Origin: Virgibacillus salexigens
GTDB lineage: Bacteria > Bacillota > Bacilli > Bacillales > Amphibacillaceae
DNA length: 64,000 nucleotides
Direction of reading: 5' to 3'
Assembly (NCBI RefSeq): GCF_014905415.1
Contig: NZ_BNEO01000005.1
Location: forward strand, 186,001 to 250,000
Shown piece by piece: positions 9,928-18,619 of this stretch. The position numbers were made by a program, and so were the translations under genes. The notes under the pieces are model-generated. The model did no database searches. It was given only the letters and a program-made list of their open reading frames with translations, and had not been told where the DNA came from. Positions within the stretch are counted from its first letter, which is position 1; each line of letters begins with the position of its first letter.

Positions 9928-10157
9928 GTTGTTTACCACCTATCATTTATATTTGCAAGATACAAATGTTTGGTAGCCGTTATTCAATTTTTTCTATCTT
10001 GCAAGAGATATTATACCAAGGTTTGATATGAATTTCAAAACAGCTTTATTTTGCATCATGTTCCTTATTTTATCCACTGAAAGAGCGTTGATGTACAAGA
10101 GAAACGAACTATGTAATAATAGAGTTGTTTAAAAATGGAACAAAAAGAGGGATGACA

Positions 10158-11891
10158 TTGATTAAAGCATTATTAATTGCCCCTTATCCTGGGTTAGTTG
10201 AAATCGCAAAAAACCTTCAGATTCCCAATTATATGCAGTTAGATATACAGACAGCAAATTTAGAACAAGGGGTAGAAATTGCTCGCAACGCCGAACGACA
10301 GGGGTATGAGATTATTATAAGTCGCGGTGGTACCGCAACAATGATACAAGATGAAGTATCGTTACCTGTTGTTCATATTGATATTACTGGATATGATATG
10401 CTTCGAGTTTTTACATTGATAAGCGGCCTGCAAAAGAAGGTTGCACTTGTAGGATTCGCTAATATATCACGCGGTGCTGCAACTTTGTGCAATATATTAG
10501 AACTCAATGTAAAAATGATTACTATCCAATCTAGAAGTGAGGTAAAACACCATTTACAAGAATTAAAACAAGAAGGATATTCTGTAATAATCGGGGATGT
10601 TGTAACCGTTCAGGAAGCTAAACAACTTGGCTTACGTGGAGTGTTGATTACTTCAGGAAAAGAAGCGTTAATGGATGCTTTTGAAGAAACGAAGAGGTTA
10701 CATCACTTAGCTAATAAAATTAGATATCAAACAAAATATTTATCTGATATGTTTGCCGCTTTACCAATACCTGCAGTTATAATTGATGAATCGAAGCAAA
10801 TCGTTGATTACAACAATGTTTTTCAAGTACATCCAAGATATAAAGAAATCTTACATACGAAGCAATTGAACAACATTATCCGTAAAGTTTTGAGTTCAGG
10901 AGCAGACTGTTGGAGTGAAATTAAGGGAGAAAATCAGGTATTTATGACTCAGGCATATAAAGTAAATGAAGAAGATTCACTTGTAGGTATTCTGGTACAC
11001 GCAGAAGTGGAGAAACCAGAATACGTTCATTTAAAGGTAACTAGTCATCCTTCTCCCTTACCGATTATCGGGGATAGTGAACAAAGTAAAAGCTTAACTA
11101 ACAATATGCCTACCTATGCGTCCACTAATCATTCCATTTATATTTACGGAGAAATTGGTACTGGTAAAAAGACATTAGCCAAGATTATACATTTTGAGCG
11201 TTTTGGAAGTCATGTACCTATCATCGAAGTAGCTGGTTCATTGAATCATGCTGAGTTAAATAGCTTAAAAAAACTGGTTCGAACTATTAAACAAGCAACA
11301 TTGCTATTAAGGGATGCCGATAAAATGAGTAAGAGTGAACAATCAAGCTTGTTAAAAATAGTAAGCAATAAATCAATAGATGTACAAGTAATATCAGTAA
11401 GTAATGCATCGATAGAAAAGTTGGTAAAAAAGGGTGCATTTAGCCAAAAGTTATACGATCAGTTAACGGATCATACGATTCATATGATTCCATTACGAGA
11501 AAGGAAAAGGGATATTCCAGCGTTTATCAATTATTTCTTAGCTGAATTCCATACGGACAGTGGCTATGAAGCGATTGGAATGAAAGAAGATGCAATGGAA
11601 TTACTTATGCAATTGGAGTGGGAATTAAATGTAGCGCAATTAAAAAAGGTTTGTAGAGAGCTAAGCTTAATGACAACGGGTTATTATATTGAAGCAAAGC
11701 ATGTAGAGAAACTGATACAAAATAAAGGAATTGGTGATTTTTCCATACCAATAGAGGGTACATTAATGGAAATGGAGCAACGGGTGATTAAGCGCGTGCT
11801 CGAGGAGGAGAATAATAACCAATCCAATGCCGCAAAACGATTAGGGATTAGTCGCACAACATTGTGGAGGAAACTTCATAACGAAGGCTAA
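10158..11891 (+). CDS. PrpR-N / AAA+ / Fis-type regulator, probably not sigma-54 dependent
   Basis: About 577 residues. The N-terminus is a PrpR-N type sensor (SRGGTATMIQDEV, HIDITGYDMLRV), the middle resembles an enhancer-binding AAA+ domain, and the C-terminus is a Fis-type HTH (NAAKRLGISRTTLWRKL, near residue 555). Walker A is kept (GEIGTGKKT, about residue 331). The GAFTGA loop that contacts sigma-54 is absent, the Walker B position reads LLLRDADK, and the usual arginine-finger region reads FSQKLYDQL. This suggests a regulator that works with ordinary RNA polymerase. The TTG at 10158 follows AAAGAGGG. It lies just upstream of the permease-DUF1537-pdxA2 genes and probably controls them. 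Confidence 0.8.
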   Translation: MIKALLIAPYPGLVEIAKNLQIPNYMQLDIQTANLEQGVEIARNAERQGYEIIISRGGTATMIQDEVSLPVVHIDITGYDMLRVFTLISGLQKKVALVGFANISRGAATLCNILELNVKMITIQSRSEVKHHLQELKQEGYSVIIGDVVTVQEAKQLGLRGVLITSGKEALMDAFEETKRLHHLANKIRYQTKYLSDMFAALPIPAVIIDESKQIVDYNNVFQVHPRYKEILHTKQLNNIIRKVLSSGADCWSEIKGENQVFMTQAYKVNEEDSLVGILVHAEVEKPEYVHLKVTSHPSPLPIIGDSEQSKSLTNNMPTYASTNHSIYIYGEIGTGKKTLAKIIHFERFGSHVPIIEVAGSLNHAELNSLKKLVRTIKQATLLLRDADKMSKSEQSSLLKIVSNKSIDVQVISVSNASIEKLVKKGAFSQKLYDQLTDHTIHMIPLRERKRDIPAFINYFLAEFHTDSGYEAIGMKEDAMELLMQLEWELNVAQLKKVCRELSLMTTGYYIEAKHVEKLIQNKGIGDFSIPIEGTLMEMEQRVIKRVLEEENNNQSNAAKRLGISRTTLWRKLHNEG

Positions 11892-11902
11892 CGAGTGAAC
11901 AT

Positions 11903-11936
11903 GAAGGGAAGCAGAACATTGCTTCTCTTCTTTTTT
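11903..11936 (+). terminator. Terminator after the PrpR-N regulator
   Basis: GAAGGGAAGCA pairs with TGCTTCTCTTC (one G-T pair) over a 6-base loop and is followed by six T. The regulator is therefore probably a separate transcription unit from the permease operon. Confidence 0.8.
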
Positions 11937-12055
11937 GTTTAAAAATGAAACGATATTTAGTAGGAATAAATTAACTGTTGCAAAATAATATACGAAAAGG
12001 TACAATTATCACTGAAATCGCTTTAATTTTTGTTTCATATTTGAACGATAATAAT

Positions 12056-12106
12056 TAGTCCATAGACTATAGTTTTTTTTAATCGATTATGAAAGGGCTT
12101 TATAAT
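12056..12106 (+). promoter_or_regulatory. Candidate activator site and promoter of the threonate operon
   Basis: TAGTC-CATA-GACTA is a 5-bp inverted repeat at 12056-12069. A perfect -10 box TATAAT is at 12101-12106, with only a poor -35 (TTTAAT at 12078 with a 17-base spacer). The palindrome would lie near -50, a normal place for an activator. I find no -24/-12 sigma-54 promoter in the intergenic region. The link to the regulator is an inference. Confidence 0.4.
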
Positions 12107-12182
12107 TGATTCATTAATAATGAACTGTGGATTCCGTTCTTATCACTTGTATTTATATCTAATTTTTGAGGGGGAGAAAAAA

Positions 12183-13172
12183 ATGAAGATTAAAGCCACA
12201 TTAGAGAAAATACCTGGAGGTATGATGGTTGTACCATTATTATTTGCTGCATTATTGAACACTTTCGTGCCAGAGTGGTTACGTATTGGTAACTTTACGC
12301 AAGCGCTTTTTGTAGATGGTGCTAGCACATTAATTGCTCTGTTTTTACTTTGTACGGGTGCTCAAATTAATTTACGTAATGTAGGGGTTAGTTTAGGGAA
12401 AGGTGCTACATTACTTGCGACAAAATGGGGCGTTGGTGCAATCGTTGGTTTGCTTGCTTACATGTTTGCTGGGGATAACGGGCTTTGGATGGGGCTAGCT
12501 CCGATTGCTATTATTGCTGCCATGACAAATAGTAATGGGGGATTGTATGTTGCTATGGTTGGTCAGTATGGAGATAAAACAGATAGAGCGGCATATTCCC
12601 TCTTGGCATTAAATGATGGACCGTTTTTCACGATGGTAGCATTAGCTATCTTCGGTACGATGGGCTTTGTAGATGGTATGTTTTCTGTAGTATCATTTGT
12701 ATCCGTTTTATTACCAATTGTTGTAGGAATGGTTCTTGGTAATTTAGATGGAGACATGAGAGAGTTTTTGAATAAAGGAAGTTCTATGTTAATTCCATTC
12801 TTTGCATTTGCACTAGGTATGGGAATCGATTTTGCAAGTATTATTGAAGGTGGACTTGGCGGTATTGTGCTTGGTTTACTAACTGTATTTGTTACTGGTA
12901 CAGCAGGATATTTTGTATTTAAAATGATGAAATGGAATCCTATTGCTGGTGCGGCAGAGGGATCCACAGCGGGTAATGCTGTAGCAACTCCTGCTGCAAT
13001 TGCTGCGGCGAGTTCTGCTTTTGCTGCTAATGTGGAATTAGCAACTGTGCAAGTTGCGGCATCTACGGTAACGACGGCTATATTACTCCCAATCTATGTT
13101 GCTTTCTTAGTCAAACGACTGGAGAAAAAAGGAGTAAATATACCCGAAGATTATGTTATTGAAGAATCATAA
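12183..13172 (+). CDS. KdgT-like 2-keto-3-deoxygluconate-type permease
   Basis: About 329 residues and almost entirely hydrophobic, with some ten membrane segments. Typical family stretches are KIPGGMMVVPLLFAALLN, AAMTNSNGGLYVAM and the C-terminal AEGSTAGNAVATPAAIAAA. The family imports sugar acids by cation symport. Because a four-carbon acid sugar kinase and PdxA2 follow, the likely substrate here is D-threonate, D-erythronate or a similar C4 sugar acid rather than 2-keto-3-deoxygluconate. ATG 12183 follows GAGGGGGAG; an upstream in-frame ATG at 12120 has no ribosome site. Confidence 0.85.
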   Translation: MKIKATLEKIPGGMMVVPLLFAALLNTFVPEWLRIGNFTQALFVDGASTLIALFLLCTGAQINLRNVGVSLGKGATLLATKWGVGAIVGLLAYMFAGDNGLWMGLAPIAIIAAMTNSNGGLYVAMVGQYGDKTDRAAYSLLALNDGPFFTMVALAIFGTMGFVDGMFSVVSFVSVLLPIVVGMVLGNLDGDMREFLNKGSSMLIPFFAFALGMGIDFASIIEGGLGGIVLGLLTVFVTGTAGYFVFKMMKWNPIAGAAEGSTAGNAVATPAAIAAASSAFAANVELATVQVAASTVTTAILLPIYVAFLVKRLEKKGVNIPEDYVIEES

Positions 13173-13255
13173 TTCATAAACGGAAATAGAAAATCAAATT
13201 ACGGCTTTCACTATTATATTAGGGGAATTCAAGCTTGCTAAAATGAGGGATAGGA

Positions 13256-14554
13256 ATGACGAGACAAATAGGAATAATTGCAGATGACCTAACTGGTGCA
13301 AATGATAGTGGTGTTCAGCTTGCAGAAAAGGGAATTAGCACTTCTGTATTTTTTGAAACGCCAACATCTGAAACAACGATTGATCGTGGAATTGTCATTG
13401 ATACGAATTCACGAGCTTTAACCAGAAGAGAGGCGGTTGAGGCTACTAAAAGGGCTGCTGCGTTTATTAAACAGGCGAGATATCAACAGGTTTACAAAAA
13501 AATGGATTCCACATTACGCGGGCATATTGGTGCTGAGTTAAAAGCCGTCGGTGACATACTTGATCCTGACTTTATAGTTGTAGCACCTGCATATCCGAAA
13601 CTTGGGAGAACTACAGTTAACGGTATTCATTATGTGAAAGGAGACAAAATAGCAAATACGGAAGTTTCTATAGACCCGAAACACCCAGTTTTGGAATCAT
13701 CTATACCAGCTATTATCCAAAATGAAATAGGAGAACATGCAGAAGTTCTAACAAAGGAAATGATTGAAGCCTCGTTATCCGATTTTACGCTATGGATCAA
13801 TCGCATGGTAGAAGATGGGATAAAGTATATCGTGTGTGATGCCAATACACAAACAGATTTATTCCAAGCAGCCAAAAAAATAAATTCTTTATCTAAAGAT
13901 ATTGTTTGGGCAGGGTCTGCGGGGTTGGCAGAAGTATTGCCTGAAGTATTAGAAATTGACCAATTACATGATGAAACTAAAAAAATCGGTTTATCCCAAG
14001 TAATGACCGTATGCGGTAGTCTGTCTCAAGTAACCCAATCGCAAATCGTATATGCAAAAAAGCAACCGAATATACAAGCTGTTGAGATTGATACGTCAGC
14101 TATTTTTAACGATAATTGGCAAAGGGAGCAACAACAGTACATACAACAGTGTACCAATGCTTTGCGGGAAGAGCAAGATGTTGTGCTGTTTGTTCCATCC
14201 AATGAGGAAATAAGAAGGGAAGTTAAACAATTAGCAGACCAGCTATCTCTTACACCTAATCAGATTGGAGAGAGAATTTCTTCAGCAATTGGAGAAATGG
14301 TGGCACAAATCGCCAAAAGAAATGAACAGTTAACTGGATTGGTTCTTACTGGTGGGGACACGGCAAAAGATACGGCAAAACACCTTGGTGGTGTGGGGAT
14401 AAATCTGATTAAACAGGTAGAAGCCGGAATACCTTTAGGTACTTTAATTGGAACAGATAAGTTGTATCATGTAGTTACGAAAGCTGGTTCTTTTGGAAAA
14501 CTAAATTCTATATATGAAGCCATGCAAGTGTTGAAAGGAGAAGAAACAAAATGA
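13256..14554 (+). CDS. Four-carbon acid sugar kinase (DUF1537; D-threonate/D-erythronate kinase type)
   Basis: 432 residues. The N-terminal substrate domain begins with IADDLTGANDSGVQLAEKG and contains KKMDSTLRGHIGAEL. The C-terminal nucleotide-binding part has LTGGDTAKDTAKHLGG. Characterised members (DtnK, DenK) phosphorylate D-threonate or D-erythronate at O4, giving the substrate of PdxA2. The stop overlaps the start of the pdxA2 gene by four bases (ATGA), so the two are translationally coupled. Which of the two acids is preferred cannot be decided from the sequence. Confidence 0.88.
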   Translation: MTRQIGIIADDLTGANDSGVQLAEKGISTSVFFETPTSETTIDRGIVIDTNSRALTRREAVEATKRAAAFIKQARYQQVYKKMDSTLRGHIGAELKAVGDILDPDFIVVAPAYPKLGRTTVNGIHYVKGDKIANTEVSIDPKHPVLESSIPAIIQNEIGEHAEVLTKEMIEASLSDFTLWINRMVEDGIKYIVCDANTQTDLFQAAKKINSLSKDIVWAGSAGLAEVLPEVLEIDQLHDETKKIGLSQVMTVCGSLSQVTQSQIVYAKKQPNIQAVEIDTSAIFNDNWQREQQQYIQQCTNALREEQDVVLFVPSNEEIRREVKQLADQLSLTPNQIGERISSAIGEMVAQIAKRNEQLTGLVLTGGDTAKDTAKHLGGVGINLIKQVEAGIPLGTLIGTDKLYHVVTKAGSFGKLNSIYEAMQVLKGEETK

Positions 14555-15549
14555 ACAAAAAGCCGATTATTGGTATAACCATGGGAGATGCTGCTGGAGT
14601 AGGGCCGGAAATTATTGTGAAAAGCTTACAACAAAAGGAATTATACGATCGAGCACATCCAATTGTTATAGGTGATTCGAAAATGCTAAAAAGGGCCGCA
14701 TCTATAGTAAAGACTGATATGACGATTAAAGAAATTAATATAGATTCAGATTTTACAGAAGGAAATAATCGTGAAATTACATGTGTTGACTTAGACCTGC
14801 TTCCGGAGGATTTGCCATATGGGCAAGTATCAGCAGAGGCTGGGAATGCTGCTTTTCAATATTTACGTACAGCTATTGAATTAGCGAATAAACATAAAAT
14901 TGACGCCATATGTACGGCGCCATTAAATAAGGAAGCATTGCATAAAGGTGGTCATCTTTATCCCGGACATACGGAGATATTGGCGCAATTAACCGATACA
15001 ACAGATTTTTCTATGATGCTTTCTTCTCCTAAACTAAAAGTAATTCACGTAACAACACATGTGGGAATCATTGATGCAATTAACCAAATTAAGCCAGAAC
15101 GTGTATATAATGTTATACGTCTTGCGCATCATACATTAGCTAAATCCGGTATAAGTGAGCCGAAAATCGGAGTTTGTGGAATTAATCCGCATGCTGGCGA
15201 AAATGGATTATTTGGTTATGGGGAAGAAGAAGAGAAGATTATACCAGCTGTTACGAAAGCGCTGGAAGAAGGGATTCAAGTAGAAGGGCCACTTCCGGCA
15301 GATACATTATTCTTCCGTGCGCAGCGTGGGGACTTTGATATTGTTGTTGCTATGTATCATGATCAAGGCCATGGTCCTATTAAGGTGTTAGGCTTGGAGG
15401 CAGGAGTGAACATAACAGTCGGATTACCAATTATTCGTACAAGTGTAGATCACGGTACAGCATTTGATATTGCTGGTAAAGGAATGGTTGATGAAAGAAG
15501 TATGTTAGAAGCATTGAATCAAGCTATTGAATTAGCACCAGAAAAATAA
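14551..15549 (+). CDS. pdxA2: PdxA2-type 4-phospho-D-threonate/erythronate dehydrogenase
   Basis: 332 residues, PdxA fold. Seen: GDAAGVGPEI near the start, a metal-binding His region (HLYPGHTEILA), HVTTHVGI, GINPHAGENGLFG and MYHDQGHGPIK. PdxA proper oxidises 4-phosphohydroxy-threonine in vitamin B6 synthesis. The PdxA2 branch, found next to DUF1537 kinases, oxidises the phosphorylated C4 sugar acid, which then loses CO2 to give dihydroxyacetone phosphate. The position directly after the kinase argues for the catabolic role. Last gene of the operon, followed by a strong terminator. Confidence 0.88.
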   Translation: MNKKPIIGITMGDAAGVGPEIIVKSLQQKELYDRAHPIVIGDSKMLKRAASIVKTDMTIKEINIDSDFTEGNNREITCVDLDLLPEDLPYGQVSAEAGNAAFQYLRTAIELANKHKIDAICTAPLNKEALHKGGHLYPGHTEILAQLTDTTDFSMMLSSPKLKVIHVTTHVGIIDAINQIKPERVYNVIRLAHHTLAKSGISEPKIGVCGINPHAGENGLFGYGEEEEKIIPAVTKALEEGIQVEGPLPADTLFFRAQRGDFDIVVAMYHDQGHGPIKVLGLEAGVNITVGLPIIRTSVDHGTAFDIAGKGMVDERSMLEALNQAIELAPEK

Positions 15550-15565
15550 AACGGAAATGATGAAC

Positions 15566-15605
15566 GAGCTTAGGCTATCGACAATAGATGGCCTGAGCTC
15601 TTTTT
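15566..15605 (+). terminator. Terminator of the threonate operon
   Basis: GAGCTTAGGC and GCCTGAGCTC form a 10-bp stem (one G-T pair) around 15 bases, followed by five T. Confidence 0.9.
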
Positions 15606-15634
15606 GTATTAGAAGCCATCTCTAAATGCGACTG

Positions 15635-15673
15635 CCTTAAACAAAGGTAAACATCATTTACCTTTGTTTAAGG
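15635..15673. repeat. Perfect 17-bp palindromic hairpin without T tract
   Basis: CCTTAAACAAAGGTAAA is followed, after five bases, by its exact reverse complement. Imperfect pairing continues outside. There is no following T run, and a good terminator already lies 30 bases upstream, so its role is open. The rest of the gap up to the preT gene (15674-15916) is AT-rich. A TTGACG at 15758 is the only -35-like hexamer I noticed, without a convincing -10. Confidence 0.75.
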
Positions 15674-15916
15674 AGATTGCGTTTGTAGAATATTGAAAAT
15701 AAATGTAAGAAAATCTCACATTATCTGATTCGGACATTACATAAATTGAGGAATGATTTGACGGTATGTCCTGTTTTTGTAAATAAATTTTAACACTTTG
15801 TCTAATGTATTTGAAAAATAAAAAAATTATAATAATTTATGTAAGGAAAGATAACATGTTTGAAGTGTAAATGATAATTAAAAATGAACTGTCAAGATGT
15901 AGAAGGAGGTTTACGA

Positions 15917-17290
15917 TTGAACGATTCGAAACAACCGTCTATGACTTTAACGACCCTATTAGAAAACTTTGAAGAAGCTAAGCCGAGTTACAATTCTGCG
16001 GAAGCGATCAATGAAGCAAATCGGTGTCTATACTGTTATGATGCGCCATGTATGGAGGCGTGTCCGACAGGAATTGACATACCATCCTTCATTAAAAAGA
16101 TAGCATCCGGAAATTTAAAGGGTTCTGCAAAAACAATTATGACAGCAAATCCAGTGGGGGCGAGCTGTGCTAGGGTTTGCCCAACAGAAGAGTTATGTGA
16201 AGGAGCTTGTGTATTAAATCATTCTACCAGTCCAATCATGATTGGAGACTTACAACGATACGCAACAGATTGGGCCATTAAAAATGAACAATTACTATTC
16301 CAACAGGGAGAGAAGCATGATAAGCGCATTGCAATAATCGGAAGTGGACCAGCAGGTTTATCAGCTGCACGAGAATTAGCTTTATTAGGTTATCATGTTG
16401 TGATTTATGAAGCGAAAGAGGAAGCCGGTGGATTAGATACGTTTGGAATCGTCCCATTTCGCTTACCGAAAGAGATTTCGTTATGGGAAGTGGATCAAGT
16501 AAGCAGACTGGGGGTGGAGATTTGTACCGGTGTAGAAGTCGGCAAAGACATTTCGCCACAGGAACTTTTGGATAATCATGATGCTGTGATACTAGCTATT
16601 GGGATGTCTAAGGTACCAATGTTAGGAATTGAAGGTGAACAATTGGCAGGCGTTTACGATGCCATCGAATTAGTTGAACGTACAAAAACATATGGAGTAG
16701 CAGATGAATTTGTTGATAAGCGGGTAGCAGTGATTGGTGCTGGTAATACAGCGGTTGATGGAGCCACTACTTCAGTAAGACTTGGTGCTAAGAACGTTAA
16801 AATACTCTATCGTCGTACGGTTGAGGAGATGTCAGCTTACGACTTTGAGTATGAATTCGCTAAGCAAGATGGAGTCGAATTTAGATGGTTAACAGCACCT
16901 AAACGGCTTATTGGCGATGAACATGGACGAGTTACCAAACTAGAATGTATCGAAATGGAATTAATAGAGGAAAAGGTGGGTGGCAGAAAACGTCCAGTAG
17001 AAGTAAAAGATTCATCGTTTATGATGGATGTGGATATTGTCGTAAAAGCAATCGGCCAAACAAGATATCGGTCACTAATAGAGGAATTTCAGTTAGTACA
17101 TCATGATGGTGTTGTTCGTGTGAATCAAGAAACTTACCAAACTTCTAATCCGAAAGTCTTCGCTGCGGGTGATGTCATATTTGGGAAAGGACAAGGTGAG
17201 GCAATGGTTGTTTCTGCAGCCCAACAAGGCAAAGAAACTGCTTATGCTATTCATAGATCAATCAAACCATCAAAAACAGAAACTGCATAA
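15917..17290 (+). CDS. preT: Dihydropyrimidine dehydrogenase subunit PreT (NAD-dependent flavoprotein)
   Basis: About 457 residues. An N-terminal iron-sulfur region (CLYCYDAPCMEACPTGI, then CARVCPTEELCEGAC) precedes two dinucleotide-binding folds, AIIGSGPAGLSAARELALLG for FAD and AVIGAGNTAVDGATTSVRLG for the pyridine nucleotide. This is the GltD-like electron-input subunit that works with PreA to interconvert uracil/thymine and their dihydro forms. A TTG at 15917 is preferred: AAGGAGG lies seven bases before it. The preA gene follows directly, and later genes supply the next two steps of reductive pyrimidine breakdown. Confidence 0.9.
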   Translation: MNDSKQPSMTLTTLLENFEEAKPSYNSAEAINEANRCLYCYDAPCMEACPTGIDIPSFIKKIASGNLKGSAKTIMTANPVGASCARVCPTEELCEGACVLNHSTSPIMIGDLQRYATDWAIKNEQLLFQQGEKHDKRIAIIGSGPAGLSAARELALLGYHVVIYEAKEEAGGLDTFGIVPFRLPKEISLWEVDQVSRLGVEICTGVEVGKDISPQELLDNHDAVILAIGMSKVPMLGIEGEQLAGVYDAIELVERTKTYGVADEFVDKRVAVIGAGNTAVDGATTSVRLGAKNVKILYRRTVEEMSAYDFEYEFAKQDGVEFRWLTAPKRLIGDEHGRVTKLECIEMELIEEKVGGRKRPVEVKDSSFMMDVDIVVKAIGQTRYRSLIEEFQLVHHDGVVRVNQETYQTSNPKVFAAGDVIFGKGQGEAMVVSAAQQGKETAYAIHRSIKPSKTETA

Positions 17291-17319
17291 TGAAAGAAAT
17301 CAATGATCGGAGGATGGAT

Positions 17320-18600
17320 ATGGCTGATTTACGTATTAATTTTGCGGGGATCAAATCCCCTAATCCATATTGGTTAGCATCTGCACCGCCGACGAATACA
17401 GGTTATCAAGTACAGCGAGCTTTCGAGGCCGGCTGGGGTGGAGCCGTGTGGAAAACGCTTGGTGATCCTGTTCTTAATGTAACTTCTAGGTTTGGAGCGC
17501 ATCACTTTAATGGACAGCGAGTTGCTGGATTCAATAACATAGAATTAATATCTGACCGACCGATTGAAGAAAACCTGAAAGAAATCTATGAAACGAAGAA
17601 GCGATTCCCTGATCGCGCAATTATAGCATCGATTATGGTTGAACCAAAACAAGCGAAATGGCATGAGATTGTGAAACGTGTCCAGGCTGTTGGAGTGGAT
17701 GGATTTGAATTAAATCTTGGCTGTCCTCATGGCATGTCGGAACGCGGCATGGGATCTGCTGTGGGCCAGCAGCCAGATTTAGTAGAAAAATCTACCATGT
17801 GGGCAAAAGAGGCTGCTGAGGTTCCTGTGATTACCAAATTGACGCCGAATATTACTGATATAACTGCTACTGCTCGTGCTGCAGAACAAGGAGGAGCAGA
17901 CGCCATTAGTATGATTAATACAATCAATAGTTTAGTAGGTGTTGATTTAGATACGTGGAATACGATTCCGAATGTAAATGGGAAGGGGGCCCATGGTGGT
18001 TATTGCGGCCCTGCCGTTAAACCAATAGCCCTAAATATGATAGGGGAATCAGCTCGAAATCCGCATATTACCATTCCTATTTCTGGGATTGGCGGTGTAT
18101 CCACTTGGCAAGATACAGTTGAATTTATGCTAATGGGTGCAGGTGGCGTGCAAATTTGTACAGCGGCTATGCACCATGGTTTTCGGATTATTGAAGATTT
18201 AGTGGATGGTTTAAATAACTACCTAGATGATAAAGGGATTGTTTCTGTTAGCGACATTGTTGGAAGGTCTGTAGAAAGGTATACTGATTGGAGCAATCTT
18301 GATCTAAATCATAAGATCGTTGCACGAATAAACACCGATGTTTGTATTAATTGCAATAAGTGCCATATCGCTTGTGAAGATACATCGCATCAATGTATTG
18401 ATATGTTACAAGATAAACATGGAATCGAATATCTAGAAGTTCGAGAAGAAGACTGTGTCGGCTGTAATTTATGCTCGATCGTTTGTCCAGTTGATGGTGC
18501 TATTGACATGGTTGAAGCTGAGAGGTTGGAAACACCAATGTCTTGGAATGAACGGCAAACAGCAATCCAAATGCTTGAGCAAAATATTGTTAATTCATAG
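17320..18600 (+). CDS. preA: Dihydropyrimidine dehydrogenase subunit PreA
   Basis: About 426 residues. A dihydroorotate-dehydrogenase-like FMN barrel (LASAPPTNTGYQVQRAFEAG, FELNLGCPHGMSERGMG, GIGGVSTWQDTVEFMLMGA) is followed by a C-terminal ferredoxin domain with two Cys clusters (CINCNKCHIAC, CVGCNLCSIVC). It binds and reduces the pyrimidine, with PreT feeding electrons. ATG 17320 follows CGGAGG at good spacing; the frame is open from an ATG at 17290 that overlaps the preT stop, so a longer product is possible. Confidence 0.9.
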   Translation: MADLRINFAGIKSPNPYWLASAPPTNTGYQVQRAFEAGWGGAVWKTLGDPVLNVTSRFGAHHFNGQRVAGFNNIELISDRPIEENLKEIYETKKRFPDRAIIASIMVEPKQAKWHEIVKRVQAVGVDGFELNLGCPHGMSERGMGSAVGQQPDLVEKSTMWAKEAAEVPVITKLTPNITDITATARAAEQGGADAISMINTINSLVGVDLDTWNTIPNVNGKGAHGGYCGPAVKPIALNMIGESARNPHITIPISGIGGVSTWQDTVEFMLMGAGGVQICTAAMHHGFRIIEDLVDGLNNYLDDKGIVSVSDIVGRSVERYTDWSNLDLNHKIVARINTDVCINCNKCHIACEDTSHQCIDMLQDKHGIEYLEVREEDCVGCNLCSIVCPVDGAIDMVEAERLETPMSWNERQTAIQMLEQNIVNS

Positions 18601-18619
18601 TGTTAAGGAGGAATATGCA

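Noticed and set aside
11937-12182. Possible -24/-12 sigma-54 promoter before the KdgT-like permease
   Set aside because: No GG-N10-GC pair of the right kind was found; a TTGCA at about 11974 lacks the matching upstream element.
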